38,325 nucleotides of DNA from positions 1-38,325 of the forward strand of contig JAJDZM010000123.1 of the NCBI GenBank assembly GCA_022824615.1, given 5' to 3'. This stretch comes from Candidatus Binatia bacterium. Its GTDB lineage: Bacteria > Desulfobacterota > Binatia > Bin18. Position numbers and translations under genes: made by a program. Positions 32,087 to 38,325 of this stretch are shown here, one piece after another. How positions within the stretch are numbered: the first letter of the stretch is position 1; every line of letters begins with the position of its first letter. The notes under the pieces were generated by a model that worked only from the letters and a program-made list of their open reading frames with translations, was not told the origin of the DNA and did not search any database.

Positions 32087-32980
32087 TTAGCCGTCTGTAG
32101 CAGTCAGGTTTTCGTAGATTTCCTGGTAGCGGGAGGCTGCCTGATCGATAATCTCCTGCGGCAGATGCGGAGCGGGGGGGCGGCGGTCCCAGCCCAGGGA
32201 AATCAGATAATTCCGAATAATCTGTTTGTCATAGCTGTCCTGAGATTTGCCGGGCTGATAGTTTTCGATCCGCCAGAAGCGCGACGAGTCCGGCGTAAAG
32301 GCTTCATCAATAAGAATGAGCTGACCATCGCACTGGCCGAACTCGAATTTGGTGTCCGCCAGGAAGAAGCCTTTGGTTTCCGCATAGGCATGGGCGTTCT
32401 TGTACAGGGCTAGGCTGAGGTCCCGCACCTGAGCGGCCAGGTCCGCGCCGATTAAGCGTTCGACTTCCGCAAAGGCAATATTCTCGTCGTGCTCGCCCTG
32501 CGGGGCTTTGGTTGAGGGGGTAAAGATGGGCTCGGGCAACCGGGCGCTCTCCTCTAGTCCTGAGGGCAGCGGAATGCTGCACACGGTTCCACTCGCCCGG
32601 TATTCCTGCCAGCCGGACCCGGCCAGATAACCCCGAACGATACATTCGACCGGTAGCGGTTCCGCTTTTTTGACCAACATGGAGCGACCGGCCAGACTGT
32701 CACGAGCAGACTGAAAAATAGCCGGAAACGTATCCACGTCAACCGAAATGAGGTGGTGTGGCACGATGTCGGTCAGGCGGTCAAACCAAAAGCGGGACAC
32801 CTGGGTCAGGACACGCCCCTTGCCCGGTATGCCTTCGTGCAGCACGACATCAAAGGCCGAGACCCGGTCGGTTGCCACGATCAACAGATAGGCGTCGGTT
32901 TCGTAAATATCACGGACTTTTCCGCGACGGGGTGGAGGGAGTCCCTCGACACTCGTTGTCAGGATAATGGGTTCGTTCAT
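32087..32980 (-). CDS. purC: Phosphoribosylaminoimidazole-succinocarboxamide synthase
   Basis: PurC ligates aspartate to CAIR with ATP in purine synthesis. The 297 residues show the long (yeast-like) form: RGKVRDIYETDAYLLIVATD, RVSAFDVVLHEGIPGKG, VECIVRGYLAGSGWQEYRAS, STKAPQGEHDENI, and LILIDEAFTPDSSRFW with SYDKQIIRNYL. All the nucleotide- and substrate-binding segments are present. It heads a tight run purC-terC-caiB-hydrolase on the minus strand and has 98 bp of leader, where no riboswitch was seen. Confidence 0.96.
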   Translation of the reverse strand: MNEPIILTTSVEGLPPPRRGKVRDIYETDAYLLIVATDRVSAFDVVLHEGIPGKGRVLTQVSRFWFDRLTDIVPHHLISVDVDTFPAIFQSARDSLAGRSMLVKKAEPLPVECIVRGYLAGSGWQEYRASGTVCSIPLPSGLEESARLPEPIFTPSTKAPQGEHDENIAFAEVERLIGADLAAQVRDLSLALYKNAHAYAETKGFFLADTKFEFGQCDGQLILIDEAFTPDSSRFWRIENYQPGKSQDSYDKQIIRNYLISLGWDRRPPAPHLPQEIIDQAASRYQEIYENLTATDG

Positions 32981-33078
32981 GGTGCTGTTTTCTCTCTCCC
33001 GGATAAATACAATACGATCAAAACGGACAATACTGTCATTCTAGCAGACTCACGGTTCTTCTCTACATCCCCCGGAAC

Positions 33079-33960
33079 CTAGCTGTCCTTTTGCTCGGGC
33101 TCAGCCTGCCCGAGCTGAAACGTGACCAGCTCCTTTTGCTCCACAATTTTCTCGCTCATCAGATCGGTGGTGGTACTTTTTACCATGCCGACGCCGGGGG
33201 CGTACCATTCTGTATAGTGAAAACCGCGTCCGCTCGTCCGGACAAGTTTGGTCTCCATCCGCAGACAGGCGGTGTACGCCCCGGCCGCGACCACCACCGG
33301 CTTCTGCTCCGGTCCAAAACGGTAGAGCGTCGAGAGCTGAGCCTCCTCGCCCCATTCGCCGACCCAGACCTCTTGCCACTCCCCACTTGGGGGTGCGCTC
33401 CGGCTGGCGAAGTCGAGCGGCAGGACGGGGGCAAACGATTCGCCTATGGTCCCGGTTGAAATCAAGATCGTGCGCTCATTATTGCCGTAGACATGATTGG
33501 TATTTCGGACCAGGTAGCCCTCATGGGGGTAGTATAAGACCGGCAGGATATCCTTCGGCGCAGTTGGCGTGACACCGGGGTGGGCTTCATCCAGTACCAT
33601 AGCGTTAAGCTGAAGACGGGGGATATGTTGATGTCCCTTCACTTCCACGCTGAGTTCTGCCTCGGTCTCATACCACGCGCCGGACAGCCGATAGACCCAG
33701 CGGCTGCCGAGCCTGTGGGGGAAGAGGGTAGCGACTTGTTGCCAAGCGCTAAAAAGAGGAGCCGTATCCCGCATCTGCCGGTCGAGGGAGGACACGGTTC
33801 CTCTTTCAGGAGAAGCGGTCTCAGAAGAGGAAACGTGTCCTTCACTAGACATGCGATGCTGGACACGTTTACTCTTTTCTCCGGTATGCAGGGTATCTGT
33901 TCGAATGGAAATCAGACTGGCCAGGATGAGAAGACCGACGATCACGGGTATCGGCTTCAC
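33079..33960 (-). CDS. Exported protein of unknown function with repeat-coded insertion
   Basis: The 293-residue product begins with a signal-like helix (MKPIPVIVGLLILASLISI) without a lipobox. The mature part (about 65-285) is strand-rich (HRLGSRWVYRLSGAWYETEA, EWYAPGVGMVKSTT), resembling small secreted or outer-surface proteins, but I cannot name it. Residues 29-46 come from a full family A element and about 52-57 from a half copy; both follow the signal region. The insertion stays in frame and has no stop. Whether the protein tolerates it is inferred from the intact frame. Confidence 0.7.
   Translation of the reverse strand: MKPIPVIVGLLILASLISIRTDTLHTGEKSKRVQHRMSSEGHVSSSETASPERGTVSSLDRQMRDTAPLFSAWQQVATLFPHRLGSRWVYRLSGAWYETEAELSVEVKGHQHIPRLQLNAMVLDEAHPGVTPTAPKDILPVLYYPHEGYLVRNTNHVYGNNERTILISTGTIGESFAPVLPLDFASRSAPPSGEWQEVWVGEWGEEAQLSTLYRFGPEQKPVVVAAGAYTACLRMETKLVRTSGRGFHYTEWYAPGVGMVKSTTTDLMSEKIVEQKELVTFQLGQAEPEQKDS
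33790..33806. repeat. Family A half-element inside the exported-protein gene
   Basis: GGACACGGTTCCTCTTT matches one arm of the palindrome with an extra G. It is 18 bp from the full copy at 33825 and is translated as ERGTVS. Confidence 0.65.
33825..33877. repeat. Family A palindromic element inside the exported-protein gene
   Basis: AAGAGGAAACGTGTCC (33825-33840) and GGACACGTTTACTCTTT (33861-33877) frame the 20-nt centre TTCACTAGACATGCGATGCT. The first A of the element (minus strand) is the third base of codon 28, and the element is read through to residue 46. Confidence 0.88.
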
Positions 33961-34021
33961 TTTGATAGAATCCTTTCGTTTTGTATTGCCCCTGACTATT
34001 CAGACCATGGGGTATTCTAGC

Positions 34022-35218
34022 TCAAATCACGCCAGCCTGCTTCAAGGCTGAGAGGCGGTCTGCCTCAAGCCCGAGCTCGTTGCCATAGACCTCGGTGTTA
34101 TGCTCGCCCAGGAGGGGCGGACGGCGGGCAATGCGCCATGGCGTCGCTGTAAAGTGAATGGGACCGCCAGGGTATCGCACCGTGCGGCCTAACTCCGGAT
34201 GCTCGATCGTGGAGAAAAAACCTCGGTCGTTCAACTGGGGATCGTCCACCAAGGCTTCGGGGGGTCGGACCATGGCATACGGAATGCGCCGGAGTTGGGC
34301 GCCTTCCATGAGTTCGGCCACGCTGTAGTCTTTGGCCCAGTCATCCAGGATATCAAACAGGTGTTCGGCGTGCTCCCTTCGATAGACCAGGTCTTCCCAG
34401 CGTGTGTCCTCAAGGTCCTGAGCTTTCCCGTCGCCCTTGACCCATTCGACCAGCGAGGTCCAATCCCCTAACGAGCAGTGCATGACGTAACCGTCGCGAC
34501 ACCGAGCCACGCGGAAATAGCGACTCCAGTGCAGGCTGCCGCGCCGACTCTCAATGCCCAGCCCCTGATGATAAAACGGCGCGATATGTTCCACCGCCCC
34601 GGCGACGGCTTCCTGTATGCTGACGTCCACCCACTGGCCCTCGCCGAGGCTGTCTCGCGTCAACAGGGCCAATAGCGTACCGATCGCGGCAAAAAAGGCG
34701 GCGCTATGGTAGGCTTGCAGGCCCATAGCGTGCAGCGGCGGCTCATCGGGAAATCCGTTGGTCCAGATCATGCCGCCAAGGGCCTCGGCTACCATGTCCG
34801 AGGAGCGGTAGGAGCGGTAGGGTCCGGTCTGTCCAAAAGGCGTAATCGAGGTGAGCACCAGATTTGGGTTGATCTGCTTCAGTTCGTCATAGCCCAGGCC
34901 GAGTTGGGCGAGAGTCCCTGGTGCGGCTGACTCGACCAACACGTCCGCCTTTGCTGCCAACTGCTTGGCCAACTCCTGACCGGCTGGCTGGTTCAGATCA
35001 AGGGTGATGCCCCGTTTGCTGGTATTATAGAACCAGAAGAGCAGGCTCCGCTCGGGGTGGGGCTGGTCATCGAGAAACGGACCAATGCGACGCGTGGCAT
35101 CCCCCGCCGGTGGCTCGATCTTGATGACATCCGCCCCCATATCGCCAAAGAGTTTGGCGCACATGGCTCCTTTGAGGTCGGTCAGGTCAAGAATCCGCAG
35201 TCCAGCCAAGGCAGTCAT
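34022..35218 (-). CDS. CaiB/BaiF family CoA-transferase
   Basis: The 398 residues from MTALAGLRILDL contain LKGAMCAKLFGDMGADVIKI, SITPFGQTGPYRSYRSSDMV, and GEGQWVDVSIQEA, with the catalytic aspartate D198, followed by RRPPLLGEHNTEVYG. By these motifs it groups with the gene at 21800, although that one has Glu at this position. The start at 35218 was chosen by family; GAGGGAG lies 12 bp upstream. It follows the VWA gene by 22 bp and may be co-transcribed with it. Substrate unknown. Confidence 0.92.
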   Translation of the reverse strand: MTALAGLRILDLTDLKGAMCAKLFGDMGADVIKIEPPAGDATRRIGPFLDDQPHPERSLLFWFYNTSKRGITLDLNQPAGQELAKQLAAKADVLVESAAPGTLAQLGLGYDELKQINPNLVLTSITPFGQTGPYRSYRSSDMVAEALGGMIWTNGFPDEPPLHAMGLQAYHSAAFFAAIGTLLALLTRDSLGEGQWVDVSIQEAVAGAVEHIAPFYHQGLGIESRRGSLHWSRYFRVARCRDGYVMHCSLGDWTSLVEWVKGDGKAQDLEDTRWEDLVYRREHAEHLFDILDDWAKDYSVAELMEGAQLRRIPYAMVRPPEALVDDPQLNDRGFFSTIEHPELGRTVRYPGGPIHFTATPWRIARRPPLLGEHNTEVYGNELGLEADRLSALKQAGVI

Positions 35219-35240
35219 ATCGAAGCGCTCCCTCTCCTCG

Positions 35241-36890
35241 CTACAATTTGACAAACACGTCTCTGGCCTCTGTGCTGGTCAGCTGAGAGACGGTCGTAAT
35301 TTTATCGCTGAAAGGTGTGAGCGAACTCAGTGAACTGGTACCAACATCGATCAGAATCGAGAAGAGCGAGAAGCCGAGCGCGTTCTTTTCTGTGGCAAAG
35401 CGTTCGGCCCAGTTTGCGTGGACCCGACATTCGCCGTCGGTAATAAACACGATATCACCCCGCTGGAAACGCGATTCCCGAAAGAGGGAACGTGTCCTTC
35501 CTTGACGGACAGATGCGGGACACGTTCCCTCTTTGAGACAGCCCAGGGCCGCGTCAAGGGGCTTTTCAAAATCGGTCCCACCGCCGGGGAAGTATTCGGC
35601 CAACTCCAGAACCTTGTCCATGTCCGCTTCATAGCGTACCCGCGTATTGAGATCGACGCTGTACAGGGGCGCGTCCGCGGATGAGAAACAAATCGCCCGA
35701 AACCGGCGCCGTTCGCGCCGGGCAATCTCAAGAAGCGTGAGCGTGAGCGCTTTTGCCCAGACTTCTTTGTCTCCCTGCATGGATGAGCTGCCGTCGAGGC
35801 AGACGATAAGCGGGCCTTTGCCCTGGGCCTCCACCCCGCGCAGGTCATACTGTAAAAGCTCGTTATCCACAAAGCGTCGGATAAAGTCCTGGCGTAACAG
35901 GGGGTGCTGCAAACTCAGCAACTCGTGAGGGAGCAAACGGCTGAGTTCCGCGCCGAGGCCCACCTCGAAGACCTCGTCATTGGTGCGTTCAAAATTTTTC
36001 CGCCGCAGGGCGAGCGCCTGGTGCTTCATTCGCCCGACCATGGTGGCGAGCTTTTTCAGCTTGTCGTTTCCAGCCAGCCGCTTCCCCAGTTCAATCTGGC
36101 GGCCGGGAGAAGATTGGTGGCCTCCACCCACGGCCAGCCCCCACGACTCGGCCTCCTGGGTTGCATCATCGAGATTTTGTGCAACCGTAATTGCTTCTTT
36201 GAGAAAACGATTACGGGTTTCCTGCTGGACACGGGACAGGTCCTGGTTGAGCTGTCTGGCCAGGCGTTGCAGACGGGTGTTTTCCGCCCGCGCCTGGCTG
36301 GCCATACGCTCGGCCGTGTGTTCGAGCATCTCCTTGGCTTCTTGTGAGACGTCCTCCGTAGCGTCCGCTTGTTCAGTGAGTTCTTTTGCATTCTGGGCTT
36401 CGTCGATACGTTCCTGTACCAGCGCTTCTTGCTTCTCTACATTCCAGACATCGAGTAAGTCACGCCGGGTCAATGTCTTTTCAGATTTCAGCAGACGGAG
36501 GGCGCCCTCGCCTAAGAGCACGGTGGCCAGTCCGGCCTGCCCTTCATCCAGGACAGTGGCTTCTCGCAGCAGGTTTGCCAACTCGCCGCTATGCAGCGCG
36601 CTGAGGAGTTCCCGGTTCACCGCCGCGCTGGGGAGTACGTCGTCCGCTCTGAAAAAAACGACATTATATTTGAAGAGCGCGCAAAAAAGGTCGTGCAGAA
36701 GTGCCCGAAAGTGCGGCAGGAGAGAAGCTCCACTCTCTTCAAGGCGCTGTAGAGAGGGAGAGGCGGCGCGGATCTGCTCATAGACCGCCCGGTCATACGA
36801 GTCGCTCTCAACCCAATGCACATTATCCGGCAGAGGGGCTGGGGGAGGGAAGCTGAACCGGGACTTTTTCTTGGCGCGTCGGCGAGGCAT
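35241..36890 (-). CDS. VWA-domain protein, partner of MoxR/RavA ATPase (ViaA-like)
   Basis: The 549 residues have a helical N-terminal part with a long coiled-coil-like stretch (about 155-245) and a C-terminal von Willebrand factor A domain. The domain has the full metal site: D366-x-S368-x-S370 in LDGSSSM, T439 in GGGTDF and D485 in FITDGE. By analogy with RavA-ViaA it acts with the adjacent MoxR ATPase as a chaperone or complex-assembly pair, perhaps on respiratory complexes. Residues 453-470 are exactly one 54-bp family A element, inserted before the IVFITDGE strand. The gene starts 42 bp after the ATPase. Confidence 0.9.
   Translation of the reverse strand: MPRRRAKKKSRFSFPPPAPLPDNVHWVESDSYDRAVYEQIRAASPSLQRLEESGASLLPHFRALLHDLFCALFKYNVVFFRADDVLPSAAVNRELLSALHSGELANLLREATVLDEGQAGLATVLLGEGALRLLKSEKTLTRRDLLDVWNVEKQEALVQERIDEAQNAKELTEQADATEDVSQEAKEMLEHTAERMASQARAENTRLQRLARQLNQDLSRVQQETRNRFLKEAITVAQNLDDATQEAESWGLAVGGGHQSSPGRQIELGKRLAGNDKLKKLATMVGRMKHQALALRRKNFERTNDEVFEVGLGAELSRLLPHELLSLQHPLLRQDFIRRFVDNELLQYDLRGVEAQGKGPLIVCLDGSSSMQGDKEVWAKALTLTLLEIARRERRRFRAICFSSADAPLYSVDLNTRVRYEADMDKVLELAEYFPGGGTDFEKPLDAALGCLKEGTCPASVRQGRTRSLFRESRFQRGDIVFITDGECRVHANWAERFATEKNALGFSLFSILIDVGTSSLSSLTPFSDKITTVSQLTSTEARDVFVKL
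35481..35534. repeat. Family A palindromic element inside the VWA gene
   Basis: AAAGAGGGAACGTGTCC (35481-35497) and GGACACGTTCCCTCTTT (35518-35534) are perfect complements. The 54-bp unit starts at the first base of codon 453 and supplies 18 residues. Both arms share the change GGGAACG, which keeps the stem paired. Confidence 0.9.
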
Positions 36891-36904
36891 GATGATCTTT
36901 CGGA

Positions 36905-36929
36905 CCCTTCGACTGGGCTCAGGACAGGC
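36905..36929. repeat. Family D repeat between the ATPase and VWA genes
   Basis: CCCTTCGACTGGGCTCAGGA plus CAGGC is the second copy of the repeat at 30056-30080, differing at two bases. It fills most of the 42-bp gap. Confidence 0.7.
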
Positions 36930-36932
36930 AGC

Positions 36933-38105
36933 TTAGAGCCTGGCTAATAACTGGCCCTGGATCTCCTGAATTTCCTGTTTTGCCCTTTCAACCTTATCGA
37001 TGGCGCGCCCCACCTCCTGGACGTGTTGGTGGATTTCCTCCACCTTGGTCAGAATATTCCGAATCTTGGTATGCGCCTCAATGATCGCGCGGGCGCGCTG
37101 CTCCGCGTCCTCCCAGGGTCGCTCGGCATAGTCGCGCAATTCCCTGGTCTGAAACAGGAGCTCCTGCACCTCATCCTCATAGCCATGAATCAAGCCATGG
37201 ATCACGGTATGCACGGCGGCTTGCTCTGACGGCTCCTTCCACAAAACGTGTTCAAGAAAGAACACATCGGTTTCGGTGACGCTACGGCGTCCATCCAGAC
37301 AGGCCACGGCTTGCAGCAGCCCGACACTCTGGCGGTAGCGCCGGTCGGACGCCAGAATATCTTGTGTCCGCAGCTCTCGGCGCACCTCGGCGATGACCCC
37401 AAGAACAGTGTCGGGGACGGTGACGGCTTGCGCCTCGGCCTGTAATTGACGCAGTTCGTCGAGGGTCAACGTCGTGCGTTCCGCCGGTCGCCGCGCCTGA
37501 AGAGGAAACGTGTCCTTCTTCGACGGGCGGATGCGGGATACGTTTCCTCTTTGAAGCATGTGCAGAAAGCGAAAGTCCTCCTGGATATAATCCACGGCGA
37601 AGCGCAGCAGAAAGCGGTCGTACAGCGCCAGGAGTTCATCGTCCTCGGGAAGTTCATTGCTGGCTCCGAAGAGCGTCAGGAGCGGCACCGCCGCTGCCGC
37701 TTTGCCATTATGAAATATTCGCTCGTTGATAATGCTGAGGATCGCATTCAAGATCGAGGAGCTGGATTTGAAGACTTCGTCCAAAAAGGCGATATGCGCC
37801 TCGGGCAGTTTGTTGTCCGTGACCCGACGATAATCGTCGGCTTCGAGCGCTTTGAGGCTGACCGCTCCAAAGAGTTCTTCCGGTGTCGTGAATTTTGTCA
37901 GCAACCACTGAAAATAGCGCGCCCCGGTAATACGGCGACACAACTCGTCCGCCAGCATCGACTTGGCCGTCCCCGGAGGGCCGATAATCAGGACGTGCTG
38001 TGAGGCCAATAAGGCCGCCAGCGCGCCGTCGATGAGGGCGTGGCGTTCGAGAAAACGGTGTTGGAGTTCTGCGCGGATTTTTTGCAGTTTTTCTTGCGGA
38101 GTCAC
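36933..38105 (-). CDS. MoxR-family AAA+ ATPase (RavA-like)
   Basis: The 390 residues contain Walker A GPPGTAKS (42-49), FTTPEELFGAVSLKAL, Walker B AFLDEVFKS (D109, E110), sensor I FGASNELPED (N150) and the arginine finger LYDRFLLRF. A lid domain and a C-terminal coiled coil (about 345-388) follow. The length and coil fit the RavA branch, which works with ViaA-like VWA partners; such a gene follows directly. Residues 185-202 are a family A element inserted between the ATPase core and the lid, after YIQEDFRFLHML. The gap upstream holds a 6-bp hairpin (38123-38139). Confidence 0.93.
   Translation of the reverse strand: MTPQEKLQKIRAELQHRFLERHALIDGALAALLASQHVLIIGPPGTAKSMLADELCRRITGARYFQWLLTKFTTPEELFGAVSLKALEADDYRRVTDNKLPEAHIAFLDEVFKSSSSILNAILSIINERIFHNGKAAAAVPLLTLFGASNELPEDDELLALYDRFLLRFAVDYIQEDFRFLHMLQRGNVSRIRPSKKDTFPLQARRPAERTTLTLDELRQLQAEAQAVTVPDTVLGVIAEVRRELRTQDILASDRRYRQSVGLLQAVACLDGRRSVTETDVFFLEHVLWKEPSEQAAVHTVIHGLIHGYEDEVQELLFQTRELRDYAERPWEDAEQRARAIIEAHTKIRNILTKVEEIHQHVQEVGRAIDKVERAKQEIQEIQGQLLARL
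37500..37552. repeat. Family A palindromic element inside the MoxR/RavA gene
   Basis: AAGAGGAAACGTGTCC (37500-37515) and GGATACGTTTCCTCTTT (37536-37552) form the arms, with one mismatch. The centre TTCTTCGACGGGCGGATGCG resembles that at 35498. The element enters at the second base of codon 185 and ends in codon 202. Confidence 0.88.
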
Positions 38106-38325
38106 GAGCCCGGCCCTTTAGCGCTCTCTTCAGGAGAGCAATCCTAGGCTAGCAGATAGGGGGGAGGGCGACAATTCGACCCTGATAACCTGAGTTCGGG
38201 TTAAGCGAGGGGCAAGGGAGGACAAGCGCGGAGGTGGAGGGCAGGTTTCTTGGGCTGATGGCAGTAAGCAATAAGGCCGCAGAGGAGATTGACGAGGCAG
38301 GTGGTGGGACTGCGGTGGCGAGAGT
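38106..38325. other. Non-coding stretch at the window edge
   Basis: No convincing gene is seen in these 220 bases upstream of the MoxR/RavA gene. GCTCTC (38123-38128) and GAGAGC (38134-38139) form a small hairpin in the likely leader. A weak minus-strand promoter-like pair (TTGTCG, 17 bp, TAGCCT) is present but unconvincing. Confidence 0.4.

Overview
The window looks like chromosomal DNA of an uncultured Gram-negative bacterium of moderately high GC content. The evidence is a proton-pumping NADH dehydrogenase operon, a Tat export pair, a short 4.5S-type SRP RNA, CCA-encoding tRNAs and four class III (CaiB/BaiF) CoA-transferases. The mix (DUF4911 protein, CaiB genes, ACMSD-like amidohydrolase, many small palindromic repeats) recalls deltaproteobacterial, Tectomicrobia, NC10 or Binatota-like lineages. 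That placement is inference; no marker here settles it.

Layout. 1-583 (+): end of an AbrB/VapB antitoxin and a complete VapC toxin. 726-4001 (-): tRNA-Ser(GGA), SRP RNA, dnaX, ybaB, recR and tRNA-Asn, the widely conserved replication-repair cluster. 4274-14067 (+): ten complex I genes, nuoA-C-D-E-H-J-K-L-M-N, with nuoB, nuoF, nuoG and nuoI absent, followed by cobS. 14985-16403: an unknown small protein divergent from a LysR regulator. 16489-23005: an N-formylglutamate-amidohydrolase-like protein, a ketopantoate-reductase-family enzyme, an amidohydrolase behind a clear promoter with an operator-like palindrome, and two tandem CaiB/BaiF genes. 23184-25528: a DUF4911 protein, a Cas4/RecB-like nuclease fold split over two overlapping membrane-anchored ORFs, a HigBA-type toxin-antitoxin pair behind a long palindrome, and an AbrB antitoxin next to a toxin relic. 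25543-27796: tatC, tatB and a histone-deacetylase-family enzyme. 27800-28989: a remodelled toxin-antitoxin relic. 29054-32980 (-): a probable purC-terC-caiB-hydrolase operon. 33079-38105 (-): an exported protein, a fourth CaiB/BaiF protein, and a MoxR/RavA ATPase with its VWA partner.

The strongest unusual signal is a set of small repeats. Family A is a 53-54 bp palindrome (arms AAGAGGAAACGTGTCC and its complement). It lies between genes, beside start codons, and inside three protein genes, where it is translated in all three phases without a stop, much as Rickettsia palindromic elements are. Family B is built of 9-bp units (TTGAGTC or TTGGGTC, then GACCCAA) forming long hairpins at three nuo junctions and coding a three-residue repeat in the DnaX linker. 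One B copy is framed by A-type ends. Families C, D and E are further interspersed repeats.

Functionally, the window combines housekeeping (replication clamp loading, recombination, respiration, protein export, purine synthesis) with acyl-CoA metabolism and a belt of decaying toxin-antitoxin modules. No phage, transposase, rRNA or CRISPR array was seen, and no stretch above 300 bases lacks a gene.
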